Part shown: positions 12,236-24,332 of the stretch, one piece after another
Layout of the letters: the number at the start of each line of letters is the position of its first letter
Numbering within the stretch: the stretch's first letter is position 1
Source: Pectinophora gossypiella
Taxonomy: Eukaryota; Arthropoda; Insecta; Lepidoptera; Gelechiidae
Length of the DNA stretch: 64,000 bases
Assembly (NCBI RefSeq): GCF_024362695.1
Contig: NC_065407.1
Coordinates: 9,362,001 to 9,426,000, forward strand
Direction of reading: 5' to 3'
Program-made: the position numbers and the translations under genes
Notes under the pieces: generated by a model
Seen by the model: only the letters and a program-made list of their open reading frames with translations
The model's database searches: none
What the model was told of the DNA's origin: nothing

Positions 12236-12370
12236 CCTATTGTGTTCCACTTCTGGGCTAAGGGGGAGGCTCCTTGCTTTTCAATCTCTTTCTGTTCTGA
12301 GCAATCTCTCTGCACTCTTTCTTAAAAGTGTCCAGGTCACCTCTCTTATACTTCCTAAGTCTGACCATAC
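12236..12370 (-). repeat. Possible LINE 3'-end fragment, strongly diverged
   Basis: TGTGTTCCACTTCTGGGCTA, AGGGGGAGGCTCC and GTCCAGGTCACCTC recall the reversed CAGCAGTGGGA/GAGGCC ends of RTE-like LINEs, with many changes. Confidence 0.3.
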
Positions 12371-13127
12371 CCTCTTATTTCCATCAATATGTATACTTAT
12401 TATTGTTGAGATGGTACATTGTTTATTCGCATTGATATACAACTACCTTATTCCGGGAGCGTTTAGGAATCTTGCTTAATAAATAATGCATTCAGAGTTG
12501 TCATAAACACACTATATACTTAATGAGATACGCGAAAAACAAGGCACAAAGGCTGTTTGCGTTTAGATTTCAACTGTGATACGCTAAAGTCGCGTCAAAG
12601 CAAATGTGATTTGACTCTCAAATCAAGAAGGCATTGTTCTTTAAGTTTGTTCGTTAAACGCGCCCCAAGCAGAATTAGCTCTCGTTTATTTAATACTTGT
12701 GACAATCAGAAGGGAGCCCCTAGGGTGAAATAACAATCTGTGACATCATCTTATTACGTGCCTTCTTACTTTTGCGTAAGTTGACGGAGGACGTACACTG
12801 TATCTGCAATTGGGTCGTGTACTAGTTTCAAGACAAATTATGAAATTCTAATTACTAAATAAAGACAGATCTAAAACTAACGAAAAACATTTTCATTTTT
12901 CTATTTAACTGCTTTTATTAATTTTAATCAAGAAAAACATAACAATAAGTACGAAATTTTATCACGTTTTACTATGACGTCACAGTGTGCTTTTTATACA
13001 GATTCCATAGTGATTTTGTTTTTTGACGTTTAGTAAAAAGTAACTGATTTGACTAGTTGGAAACTAGCCTATTATTATAAAGATAAAACTGTTTCCTCTC
13101 TTTACACGTACACTTACTTGAATAAAT
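12371..13127. other. Unassigned sequence
   Basis: No features seen beyond A/T runs. Confidence 0.45.
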
Positions 13128-13440
13128 AAAGAAGAGAGAACTCAGTAGTTAGAACGCACGATCTGAAAGCCCTGGTTCGATTCCCGATGGGGGCATTGTC
13201 AAAATGACCTTGTGAGACTGTCCTTTGTTTGGTTTCACCTGATTGTCTGAAAAAGTAAGATGATACCGTGCTACGAAGGCCTCGTAAAGTCTATGGCCAA
13301 GGCTGTTAGCCGTTAAAAACACCTCCACCAACCCGCAGTGGAACAGCGTGGTAGAGCATGCTCCGTGCTCCTTCCGGTTGATTGAGGGAAGGCTTGTACC
13401 TAGCAGTGGGACATATGTAAGCTGTTTATTTCAATGCTTT
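13128..13440 (+). mobile_element. tRNA-derived SINE with shared core, nearly complete
   Basis: The head holds GTTAGAACGCACG and B-box GGTTCGATTCC (13174-13184). The body has CACCTGATTGTCTGAAAAAG, a degraded shared core, CACCTCCACCAACCCGCAG and the end AGCAGTGGGACATATGTAAG. Reverse or partial copies lie at 4558, 11688, 16945, 42547, 44565 and 46356. Confidence 0.7.
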
Positions 13441-14421
13441 AACAGATGAACTTAAGTGATTAAATCGGCTCCGGACACAGATTGGCCGCGGCAAGGATAA
13501 TCTCTGCAGGTGGGGATACCTGGATGATGGTTACGATGTGTGAGAGTGTGGAGTATCACCACAAACTATGGCTCACCCTTTGTGCTGTATTAAATGCCCT
13601 AACACCTGCACTATTAAAGACCTTCACGAAGCCTCTGACAATGCCGTAAGCGTCGCCAACTAATGGTCAGCAAAAATATAGTATCGATCGTCACCGACTC
13701 GCAAAGAAGAAGAACAGATGAATTCCGTAATATATTACGTAGGAAGCAGTGTACAGTTTTCTCTTCGGATTAATTCAAACGAACAACGCGTGAACTCGAC
13801 TTCAGAGATTGTGTTATCACTTTAACGTCTGCCTTGCAAACATTTTTGCTCAAAAACAAATATTGCTTCGTAACGCTGCTTTTGTGAGACGTGATAATTA
13901 TTCACAGAATTGATACAGTCGTAAAGATTACAATCTTTTGAAAAGCTTTTCAAAAGTGTGTCATTTACATTCGAATGGAATTTACGCTTTTAAGTACTTA
14001 CTTTGTAAGTGTGAATAAATTCTACCTAAGTGTATAATTTATATTTTACAAAACGAACACAATAGCCAAAACAAATGTAATCATATCAGCAGATATTTAC
14101 CAAAACTAAATACCATCTAATGGAAACAGGTATTTGATTTAAACCAACGATAATGATTGATTGCAAAATACTCATTAATTAAATTCATAAAAGTGCTTAA
14201 AGATCTCAACGGTGACCTCTAGTCATTGTGTTTGTGACCTTTTTAACGCAACGCAATTCAAGATCCATAATGTACAATGCAAACAAAATGTCTAATATAT
14301 ACTTGATCTTTAACTAACTTAACCCTATTAAATATCTGAGGTAACTATTAATGTATCGCTAATTAATATTAAGTGTTCATGAATTTACAAAGCTGATCCT
14401 AGAATAGATAATGGTTTATAA
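13441..14421. other. Unassigned, start possibly repeat-derived
   Basis: 13460-13690 is more GC-rich (GGCCGCGGCAAGGATAATC) and may be a retroposon body, but I could not match it within the window. Confidence 0.35.
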
Positions 14422-14522
14422 ACAAACTCTATGTTGAATGTGAATGTGTATATAATGACGATTCAAAGTGTAACTATGTTATCTATTGAATAAAGATATT
14501 TTTGAATTTGAATTTCAATTTG
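14422..14522 (+). repeat. Retroposon 3' end with (TTTGAA)n tail
   Basis: ATTCAAAGTGTAACTATGTT, ATTGAATAAAGATATTTTTG and a TTTGAATTTGAA tail; AATAAA is present. Sisters at 52735 and 57788. Confidence 0.55.
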
Positions 14523-15234
14523 ATATCTTCAAATAGCTCTAATATTTCGATGCCGATATGTAAAAATAACTCTATAAGAGCTAACTCCACGATAAAGATA
14601 TATTCTGCCGTTGAATCAATTTAAAATCTGAATCACTGATGAAATTGGTGTATTTATCAGTTTCTTTGTAAATGGCTTACCATGTTACATGTGAAGCTTA
14701 CTTTATGTAGAAAAGCTTATTATAAGATTAATGATTACATAAATGATAAAAATGTCTGGTATTAAATGTTGTGTTCCTCTAATAATTATAACATAACTTG
14801 TAATCATTGATTTAAAAGGTGTGTTGCTGTTGCAATTTCTTGTCATTTCTTCTCCTCAGCCATAACATCTTGCGAAATGACGTAAGTTCAATAAGTTTAT
14901 CCATGATAATTACGTTGAATAAATGATTTCTGATTTACCATTATGAAACCAATGTAACTTACGTCCGATCTAATATAAAACTTTGATCTTTGATGGTAAA
15001 GTCATATATCTAGGAAAATAATGGCAAATCTCTATTCTTCATTCCATGATTTTACAGACACAATGATTTGTATCCTGCCATTTCTTTAATATATCTTGAA
15101 CCTCGCTAAGATTTACATCAGTCCCCTGTTAGACTTCATAATTTTACTGATGGTAATTATATGTAAGTACGTATCTTATTGATTGAAATAGGATAGGTCC
15201 TTAGAAAAGGTTTAATACGATCTATTCTAAACCG

Positions 15235-15368
15235 GCGTGCGTGTACGAAGCGATTGATGAATGTGGAGGAAGCAAGATAAGTGTGTCAGGATCGAAGCAA
15301 ATGGAATTCTATAGTCTCTGCTTACCCCGGTGGGAAATAGGCGTGAGTTTATGTATGTATGTATGTGT
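15235..15368 (+). mobile_element. LINE 3' end with (TATG)n tail
   Basis: Reads KRLMNVEEAR, TAA, then VCQDRSKWNSIVSAYPGGK and TAG at 15338-15340, followed by GTTTATGTATGTATGTATG. The TAA at 15278 replaces a codon that is GAA in a sister copy (33050 region). Sister copies at 7555, 11852, 32963 and 45246 lie in the other orientation. Confidence 0.65.
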
Positions 15369-15747
15369 ACGTATCTTATTTGCACAACGATTTCATGTGT
15401 TTTTAAACTAAGGAACATAACTTTAGCCTAAAATAACGTCAAAGTCGCTAAGATTAGCACCACTCCCATAGGACGCTGCATGCTTCCTTCCCACATTGAC
15501 AAACATGCTAGCAGTTAGTCCTGAGTGCATTTCCTTGCTCAAGAACAGCACACATTAATGGAATATTTATGATGACACCATTAGTGATGATAGCCAGGAA
15601 TATCGCAGGAGACAGGTGAAAAAATGTTAACTTGTTGAAATGTGATGGATGTAGGTAAGTACCTATTAGCTTCTTCGTCACCGTATATTTAATTTCGCTG
15701 TAGGTACCGCTGATATATTTGATTAAAAGCCATGTAATAATAACTGC

Positions 15748-15985
15748 AATAGATATTATTTTTTGTTTTGGTTTTCCCCGAAGGGCAAGGCAAAGGGCCT
15801 ATACAGTCATATCTAATGTAATTTTTCTTGATAGTGATTAATGAAATGATGAAAAGTGATGACGATGAATGATGAAACCTAAGCCCCCAGCGTCGGAGCA
15901 AACTCCTACTCCGAACCCCAAACGAATTAACTCAAAAGTCCGCATAAACTTTCGAGTTATGAAGCGGCTTGTTGGTTATTATTTG
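15748..15985 (+). repeat. Interspersed repeat (TTTTCCCCGAAGGGCAAGGC type)
   Basis: Contains GGTTTTCCCCGAAGGGCAAG, CTAAGCCCCCAGCGTCGG, ACTCCTACTCCGAACCCC and CATAAACTTTCGAGTTATGA. A 70-codon frame from 15869 lies in it and is not regarded as a gene. Confidence 0.45.
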
Positions 15986-16944
15986 TTATTGTTGAATTGC
16001 ATCCATTTATTAATATACTCTTTTCAAAGGAAAAATAAGAGCTTTTTGGTTTGTAAAATTTTCAAGGTCAAACCTTATTAAACAGATTGAAACTTTTTAA
16101 AATTAATTTTATGATTGCTTTAAGTTATAATACAACTTTAGAAAGCAGAAGGAGGCGTAGTTGTTAAAGTACCAAACGGCCGTTTCCATTCCACGAGTCA
16201 AAAGCCCTAATGGCTGCTGGCCTCAGACAGGAGACGGCACTATAAGAAGAAATTTATGTAAAAAAAATACAAACAAATAAAAAATAGTTAAAATAATTAA
16301 TTTATTTTTACAAACAACAAAATAAACTATTAATTTATAAACGTCCCGTAGGAACTCGATCCACCATCCAATATGATGTCGAACGAAAATCCAAGATGGC
16401 CGATATCGGCGGAACGTCGCAAACTTGATTTGTGGCTCCCACAAAGTAATGTTGAGTTGACTGCCAACACTCGGATCGGAAAATTTTATAACGTACCGTA
16501 AAATTCTGAAAACAAACTTCATTCGAAATGGTTGGTGTAAAACTTTGATAGATTTAATACTATTATTTTAGCTCTTACAGTAATTTCTTGAACTTGTTTT
16601 CCGAAGAAACTAAAATGAATGATATTTTTTTTATTTAATGGTGTTAAAAAAGCATGAAACTACTTATTTAGTTTGCTAATTATCAAAAGACATCATATTC
16701 AAGATAATAAATAAACTAGTCCCATAAGGAAATATTCCCAGTCTTATGAATATCTACTTAAACAGAAAAGACTATTTCAGTAAACAAGAATTTTAAATAA
16801 ACACTTTAAATACGAGATAGTAAACACCAGGGAAAACGCTAGAGACGTAGTCCGCGTTGTTTTCATAAAAATGAAAATATTTTAGCTACAAGTATTCTCA
16901 CTATCCAGTGCAATGTCGTGAAAACGTAAATAATCTAAATATAC
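15986..16944. other. Unassigned sequence
   Basis: A 99-codon minus-strand frame (16522-16223) crosses a locally GC-richer patch (16340-16500); no homologue or start context was recognised. Confidence 0.4.
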
Positions 16945-17008
16945 CCTGTCCGGTTGATTGAGGGGAGCCCTGTGCTCAGCAGTGGGACGTATATAGGCTG
17001 TTTAAGTT
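16945..17008 (+). mobile_element. SINE 3'-end fragment
   Basis: CCGGTTGATTGAGGGGAGCC and CTCAGCAGTGGGACGTATAT match the end of the SINE at 13128. Confidence 0.55.
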
Positions 17009-17167
17009 GTGTGTGTATTAACTGAGCTTTAATTTAAAACTATTTTGTATATCCTATTAAAATACTAACTTTAAAATATGTAGCTATTTAGAATATTTTA
17101 TATAAGAAAACAGCTATTTCAATTATAAATACGAAACATTGATAGGAACGTTTCCCCATTTCTCCGG

Positions 17168-17225
17168 CATTTACATTAACTACTTGGTTAATGCCATCTG
17201 CGGCAAATCTACAATAAGTAAGTTC
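17168..17225 (-). repeat. Interspersed repeat fragment of the 35068 family
   Basis: AATGCCATCTGCGGCAAATC followed by TACAATAAGTAAG, the reverse of the family's start. Confidence 0.4.
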
Positions 17226-18142
17226 TTAAAATATTTCTCAAATTAAACTTAACTGCTAAAAGTAGATAGGTTGAAAGTTTGGAAGAAGACAATCGGGCAG
17301 GGTGATACGTTCAATAGGACAACATAACTATAGGCTAGGATCTCTCTTTTTTCAAATGGATTCTCCATCGGAAATCATATGATCTACAGCTTGTAACTGA
17401 CATCTGAAGCCATGGTGACGAGAAGTGAGGAGTAGCTAAGGTAAACTTATTGAGTACCTATGTAATTCTGAGTAGCGAGTTAAAGCGTATTCATTCGCTC
17501 TTCGCATAAACCTGTACGGGAGTTATTTTAGAAAGGCATCTTTAAGGCTAAAATGTTCTGTTTCTCTGATGTTGAATAGGTTCATTTAAAGAACCTACAG
17601 ATGCTTCAGACATGGCTCCTATTACCCATATCTATCTGACCCACATCCGTGTCGTATCCATCTGAAGTTGGATGGGTCATGTGATGATGGATACGACGCT
17701 GTATTTTGTTTTGATGGGTGCAATATTCTAACGTAATGGGAATCCCGGTTAATAAAGCTTTCAGACCTCTCAAAGGCTTTTAACTTAGCTTTTGGCTGAC
17801 ACGTGTCGATAGTCGTGATCAACAATTTTACACCGCCCCGCCGCCGCCGTCGCTCTCAAGCACTATGGAACTGAAACGAACACTATCAATCCATCAAACT
17901 CAACGTTATCTTTCGACAAGCATATTGGACTGATTGACAAATAGGCTGTTGCTGTTTGAGGCTTTGTGTTTAATTAACATCAGTATTTCTGGTTTCCACC
18001 CATCCAATCAGCTTTCATTATTTATTACGAGTACGTCTTGTTTTCATTGTCCAATTAAGGATTTATCATCGAAAGTGCCCGAAAGTTGTCTTGTAAATAC
18101 TTGTAGGTCTGTCCAACTGTAAATTCTTCTCTCTTTCGTTAT

Positions 18143-18250
18143 TTAAGAGCAGCACTCTTGTCGGTGGAGTGATCGCCATTCCTCTCTTCTCTCCGCCAAA
18201 CTCTTAACCTCCAGATAGGCCACGATATGCACCTTCTCATTCATAGAAAA
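18143..18250 (-). mobile_element. LINE C-terminal fragment (AYLEVKSLAERREEWRSLHRQE type)
   Basis: The minus strand reads MNEKVHIVAYLEVKSLAERR then EEWRSLHRQECCS and TAA at 18143. It is related to the VKELAFDRQEW type but is a different subfamily. A plus-strand fragment of a similar LINE abuts it. Confidence 0.7.
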
Positions 18251-18255
18251 ACATC

Positions 18256-18310
18256 ATAGAAGGAAAATATTAAGGAAAGAGAGGAAGGGGTAGACCTAGG
18301 AGAGTACTAG
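18256..18310 (+). mobile_element. LINE fragment in opposite orientation
   Basis: The plus strand encodes GKRGRGRPRRV after a stop, the basic motif that lies upstream of the C-terminal end in the fragment at 61028. Its head-to-head position with 18143-18250 suggests two insertions or an inversion. Confidence 0.4.
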
Positions 18311-18586
18311 TACTTACTATGCATAATTAGTAACAAAATTGTATTGCATTTATTTATGTTATTTGTTAACTAAATAGTTTTGTTACTAGTAATACGAGTA
18401 GATAGTTGTGCAGTCACATTCTTTTTTACTTATAACCAAACATTTTTTTTCAGTGTCGACAATTCAGTAGCAGAACAATTATACCGTCCGATCCGCCTTT
18501 GCTCTATGGTTATACATAACTTAGGATAATCTTGTGTTGATGATGATGTTCAAAAATGTTTAGTCCTTGAACAACCATTATGCGTC

Positions 18587-19187
18587 CACCTGTAGTTTAC
18601 TTAATTAAAAATCATCGCACGTACTGTATTGATATCCCCGTAGAGGTGGGAATGTCGATAAATCAACATTCAATGAGTTACGTACGACGAAGCCCCGCAG
18701 CTCGGTACAGTACGCTAATGCAATGTTGACGGATTTGTCTGGTGATACTCTATGGAAACTTTTTGTTTAAATCTATTAAAAGAAATTAGCATACTTACCG
18801 ACTTTTGCAAGTCAAAATATTTATGAATACATTGTGTATGTACGTAAAATTGTAACTCTCCTTACGATAAACTGTGAAAGACATATAAAATTGCTATCCA
18901 AAATTCTAAATCTAGTAAATTCATGTTTTTGGGGTTATATATACGTTTTTACAATAAAATACCAGACAATATTTTGATTTGAGTGGATAATTACCACTTG
19001 TAGTTTACTCAATTAAAAATAATCGTGCGTTCTGTACTCACGTCCCCGTATGAGTGGTTGTAGAGGTGGGAATGTCGATAAATCAACATGCAGTGAGTTA
19101 CGACGCAGTCCCGCAACTCGGTACAGTACGCTAGTGCAATGTTGACGGATTTGTCCGGTGAAACTCTATGGAGCCCTTTTGTTTGCA
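18587..19187 (+). repeat. 190-bp direct duplication, period about 405 bp
   Basis: 18587-18770 and 18993-19187 share GTAGAGGTGGGAATGTCGAT, AAATCAACAT, CTCGGTACAGTACGCTA and GCAATGTTGACGGATTTGTC. Each copy contains an imperfect inverted pair (ATAAATCAACATT against AATGTTGACGGATTTGT), so a hairpin is possible. Confidence 0.65.
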
Positions 19188-19462
19188 TATTTCAAACGGT
19201 ACCTCAATTTCCGAACTCGAAAAAGAAGAAAAATACCGAAATATATTTCGCTCTGTCTGGAGTGATCCTAACCTTCATTTTGTGATCACGTTCTCTTTCT
19301 GAAGTTTACAAGTGAGGTACCTTTTATTGGAGTAAAAGTTTTTAACAAATATTCACTATCACTAGAGGTGAGTACCTAAGAGAAAGAGTACAAAACAGAT
19401 TGGATAATAAATATTCCCTAATAGGTCATGTAAGTAAAAAATAATAATAGTAGACTTCTAAG

Positions 19463-19535
19463 TACTGTAGATTTGCCATCAACTAGTTGGCCTGACAAAT
19501 GGGGAGACCTGAAGCCTGTCACCTGGTGAATGAGA
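19463..19535 (+). repeat. Interspersed repeat fragment of the 35068 family
   Basis: TGTAGATTTGCC, AGTTGGCCTGACAAATGGGG and GCCTGTCACCTGGTGAATG. Confidence 0.4.
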
Positions 19536-21366
19536 GCACAAATCGTGAAGATTCTAGAAAATAATACCGTACCAGACGTAGCAAACTGTTAAAATAGTTG
19601 TAAGATTGTTCAGAGCAGCGCAGCAAGGGAATTGCACTGGTCAAATATATGATTCCAAGAAGTCACCTGGACGTGTAAAACATTTCCAGAAAATTTAATA
19701 TCTACCTCGCCTGCCTTGGCTCCACAGCTGAATTGCGAAATATTTCATACATATACGTAGGTTTATGAGAAAATTACATCAGTGTCGCGTACATAGTATC
19801 AAATCATTGCTTTTGTAACAATTGCCGTGTAGATGGCTGATGGCTGAATAGCCGTTGTGTGCTGTGCCGATGCTGAGCTGAACTGTGTTTTATTAAGTAC
19901 TTAAAATAAATACGCACTTTTTTAATAACAATAAGTTTTATTATATATAATCAGTATTTTTTTATTATTATTAATATCTACTAAGGAGTCTCAATAATAA
20001 ATTAATACAGGCATTATTTAAACTTGTTACGTTCGGTACACTTTAAGTCTGTGGTTTTGTAAAGAGAAGAGTGGTTTCTTTCCTGGCATGATAATTGTGA
20101 AAAGTTGTTAAAATAATAATAGCGAAATTATCCACCATAATTTCGTATTTAATTCAGGCGCCCCTTTTATATTGTATTACAAAAAAACAATTTATGACAA
20201 ATATAAAATAAATGATAGTAACATTCGCAAACTAATGCGGTGAACGGAGATATAACACATTTGTGTATTTTTCTTCGTTTATAGGTTTTATGGTGTTTAT
20301 AGGTTTATTTTGATGAACTTCAAAGCTTTTAGATAATAGCTCAGTAAGATAATGTCTTCGTAACCGCGAACAACGTGCAGTATTATCATAAACTTCACAA
20401 AGGAAATGCTAAATACAAAATTTTCTGCTTTTCAACTCCATTCAAAGAAATTATATTTACTATTGAGTCATATTTTCTGTGACCAAGACTCAAACGAAAC
20501 TTGCAGTGGATTGTAATATTCACTCAAAATGTCTTCTGTTTATTAAGTTTTCAATTGATTGTACGAGTATTTAATAGACAAAACTTCACGAGGTAAGTAT
20601 ATTTTTAATTAATCAAGAGACTATTAGCCATTTTCTTTAGATATTCATGAAGTGAAGGCTAACGATTCACCGTACTTTACATACCATCAAATTGGGTATA
20701 AACATTCATAGTTAATTACAACTTTACACTCAGAGAAATAAAACAGTTGATTGAATTGTCTAACAAAAATATTATCATTCAATTATAGTAGCCAACAAAG
20801 CCGTTGAACTAACAAAACAAAAAAAACCATCCATTTAAAAAACCATGTTGTGTGCAAACCGTGCAACAATTCAGCATTTAACTGACCGCACACTAAACAA
20901 AACGAATTCAATTCTACCAAAATTTTAAAAGATTGCTCGTACTTTCACAGCATTTTAACTGCAAACAAAAATGATGAAGTACCTACAATAGTAGTGATTT
21001 GTGAGTCTAGACTCGACGCTAGGAAATAGCACGCCGAGAGATATGGAAGTGCCAACGGTTGGATTGGAAAATTGTATATTGGTCTATAAAGTTTTTGACA
21101 AGAACGAAGCATGTGATAGCTTTGGCTCCAAGAATAAAGTGTGTACGTGAGACGTTCTACACGTGCAAGTGCATTATAGACAGTGAAATATCGAAAAATA
21201 AAAATAAACGCCATCTACCTGCACACCCATTAAACACTCAAGTATCTACTACTTGAAGTCTGAATTTCTATGAACTCGTGTCTCGTCAAATACGAATGAG
21301 TATCAGTCTATTGAACAAGACAGTTTATATGTTTGTCAGTTTATTGTTTCAGAATATTATACATCT
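19536..21366. other. Unassigned AT-rich sequence
   Basis: No gene found. The 89-codon minus frame at 21214 lacks an ATG in good context. Confidence 0.45.
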
Positions 21367-21528
21367 GGGGGGTTAAAATGGCCACATCGAAGCAATTCAT
21401 CTAACAAAGCAATATTGCTACTTGACATTTGTTTGCTTTGCGCACTTACTTTTACATGCACAAATGTCAAATTGCAATAATATTGCTTTCTTAGATGAAT
21501 TGCTTTGATGTGGCCATTTTAACCTCCC
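21367..21528. mobile_element. Palindromic MITE, near-perfect copy
   Basis: Left GGTTAAAATGGCCACATCGA (21371-21390) pairs with the right arm ending GTGGCCATTTTAACC (21524). Complementarity continues inward through AGCAATTCATCTAA and GCAATATTG to CAAATGTCAA, so almost the whole element is one hairpin. No coding. Confidence 0.8.
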
Positions 21529-22854
21529 TGTATTCTTACAACATCAAACTTTATAATACGCGATGTAAAAGTTTTCCAGTTGAAAGTAATATAATTCTGA
21601 AATAAATTCTGCTTTTAAGAGATGATGACATTTCAGCCATTTCTTTAATAACGAATATTCGTAAAACAAACAACAAACTTTTCTTATTTCAAACTCGACA
21701 ACAAAATGTATTCTTTTGGATTTAAATCTCATGGTCATTAGAGAGTCAAGCTAGGATACATTTTAATGTTTCGAGACAGCTGTGTCTCAGAAATACGGCC
21801 ACTTTCGCAAAATGTCAAAACAAGCTCATTTTATTTATATTTTCTCTAGCCGTATCTCCGACCAGGATTTATATCTGCAATATTCTGGACAACGTTGGAT
21901 TTTGCTCGTACCTCTTAGAAAATGTTTTCTGCCATCTAATGCGTTTGTTACTTACGTAAGTAATGCTTTTTAGTCCTGTTTTGTGCTCTGACTGCATCTA
22001 TTATGGAATCTTTGTAATTTGTAAAATGTTACATTGAACATTCGTCTTCTTCACGGATAAACACATTTAGATCTGAGAGATTTAGAAGACAAAAGTGTTT
22101 TGCCTTTTTCTCGGATTATTTTCACTAACGAGAACTAATTATATAATAATGAAATTGCGGTTTTATAGAAGTCTATGAAACTGTAATGTAAACTATAAAC
22201 TCATGGGTACGAGTTGAGTAGAAGTAAGACGTAGATCCAAACTGATTTACCTATAATATAATCTACTTTATCTTGAAGTTATTTGTCTACAAAAATTAAG
22301 ACTTAGCGTCTATGAATGAAGGTAAGATGATTCGAAGGTGATCCTGGTTGTTAGGTATTGTAATTAATGTTTATTACATTTACCATTATACATATGCCTA
22401 GGTAGTTGCGTTGCGATGTGTAATCGGATCACGGAGCATGTTTACCGTTCGCATTAGGAACCTAAACATCGCTACAAGGACCAACCAGTTTACGCGATCC
22501 ATGGAGTTTCGCTCCGAAATAAGTCAGCGTTCCTAGTGTGAAGCCCTGTGGGATCCGTGGAAGGTCAGGATATACTGGTGTTTCAACCCCGCCTATGTAC
22601 AGTATCGCAAGCGACAGTACCAACTGGAGCGCATAATGTTTGACTGCGTATTATTCAAGCAGGGTAAACTTAAGCAGACCGTTGATTAAGCTATTGTATG
22701 GTGTCAGAAATTTCAAATAAGGCGAGACCTAACACAAACTAATTAGGAAGTTTGAGAGCTCTGTGGAGTGATTTAATTTTGAAGTTTCAAAATAGGGTTT
22801 GTTAGTAAGAGGTTTATCTTAAGTTATGAACGACTAAGAAGTTTTGGGATTAAT
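21529..22854. other. Unassigned sequence
   Basis: 22420-22640 is GC-richer and could be a repeat body; no coding support. Confidence 0.35.
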
Positions 22855-22866
22855 AAGTACAATCAT

Positions 22867-23179
22867 TATCATCATCATCATCAGCCCATTAACGTCCCCA
22901 CTGCTGGGGCACGGGCCTTCCCTATGGATGGGTAGGGAGATCGGGCCTTAAACCATCACGCGGGCCCAGTGCGGATTGATGGTTATTAACGACTGCTAAT
23001 GCAGCCGGGACTAACGGTTTAACGTGCCTTCCGAAGCACGGAGGAGCTCGAAATGAAAACTTTTTTTTTTGTGGTCACCCATCTAATGACCGGCCTTTGC
23101 GAAAGTTGCTTTACTTCAACAATCGCAGACCGAGCGCGTTAACCGCTGTGCCACCGAGCTCCTCGCGCCACCGAGCTCC
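22867..23179 (-). mobile_element. SINE of the tRNA/5S-like family, full length
   Basis: Reverse copy of the element at 50184. It lies between AAGTACAATCAT (22855-22866) and AAGTACAATGAT (23180-23191), an 11/12 target duplication. The 5' head carries a short tandem duplication of GCCACCGAGCTCC. Confidence 0.85.
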
Positions 23180-23814
23180 AAGTACAATGATAACAATGAA
23201 ATGTCACTTTTAATAAATTTTTAGATCATTTTAGTTCATTCAAAATTTTAAAATCAGACTAAGTAACAAATTACTCAAAGGATGCTTTTATCTCCAAAAC
23301 TGAATATCTATGTCTATCAATGAGTTTTCTTTAAACCTGATTTCTGCACTTATAACAAATTAATTAAAATTTAAGATCTTTAATGGAATATAATTTATAA
23401 CTGTATATTTTTCAAATAAATAACCCAGTAAGTACACAGAATAATAATTTGATAAATAATTAAAACTGAAAGATCAGTTCTTACCGGGACGTCCTAAACT
23501 TTCAGTTGCGTAGCCTCCCTAGAGCATTGGATGGAAACTCGGTTAAGCTGGAGCTATAATGATAGAAACATTTCATCTTATTTCACTTAAAATCTTAATT
23601 AAAATATACGCAAAGTTCGTTTTTGCTTCGTCAACATGAACGACGACGTTTATTTCAACGTCAGGTATCTATCAGAGTTATTTATTGGAACCAGGGATTG
23701 GTGACAGTTGAATATGAGTTTTACAATATTAACGCCCTTCTTATATTTCAAGTGCACTCCTAACTGTACCTAATTTATCGGTTTCTGTGGTCAAGTGATT
23801 GGATATTGAGCTCA

Positions 23815-24012
23815 TGGGAATCCCGATAGGGACTTAACTCAACAATCACTTTGTGATAGGGATCACAACCAGACTAGGGAGTTTGGTTAGGACATTACAG
23901 GTTGACCAACTGATTGTCCGAAAGTAACATGATCCGTGCTTCATTAAAGAAGTCACAGATTACTTCGAGAAGGCACGTTAAGCCGTTGGTCTTAGTTATT
24001 ACTTGTTGCGCT
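23815..24012 (+). mobile_element. SINE with shared core, head degraded
   Basis: Contains GGTTAGGACATTACAGG, GATTGTCCGAAAGTAACATG, GATCCGTGCTTC and AGGCACGTTAAGCCGTTGGT. Same block order as the reverse copy at 57300. Confidence 0.55.
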
Positions 24013-24065
24013 ATTTTTACTTAAGAAAACTAACCCCACAGTGGTAAGTAATACTTTAGTCTTCA

Positions 24066-24149
24066 ATCGTATGGCATCAGACGTCACACAAATAGTTGCG
24101 TGTGTACGATAACGTCAATGTGACATGTGTGTGTGTGTGTTTGTGTGTG

Positions 24150-24188
<39 letters not shown>

Positions 24189-24208
24189 TTGCGTGCGTGC
24201 GTGCGTGC

Positions 24209-24294
<86 letters not shown>

Positions 24295-24332
24295 GTTCGT
24301 GTAAAACGAGGTGTTATGTATGAAGTGTCGTG
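24066..24332 (+). mobile_element. 251-bp MITE copy interrupted by an expanded microsatellite
   Basis: ATCGTATGGCATCAGACGTC and GTGTACGATAACGTCAATGT at the left, and GTGTAAAACGAGGTGTTATG at the right, match the same order in the copy at 58351. About 165 bp of GT/GCGT repeats separate them. Neither terminal inverted repeat is present. Confidence 0.6.
24126..24292 (+). repeat. (GT)n / (GCGT)n compound microsatellite
   Basis: About 165 bp: GT repeats, then a block of GCGT units with one TTGC variant, then a long uninterrupted GT run. Open frames across it encode only Cys-Val or Arg-Ala-Cys-Val repeats and are not genes. Confidence 0.95.

Noticed and set aside
16223..16522. 99-codon minus-strand frame
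   Set aside because: Ends in Leu/Phe/Ile-rich low-complexity translation of AT-rich DNA; no motif or start context.
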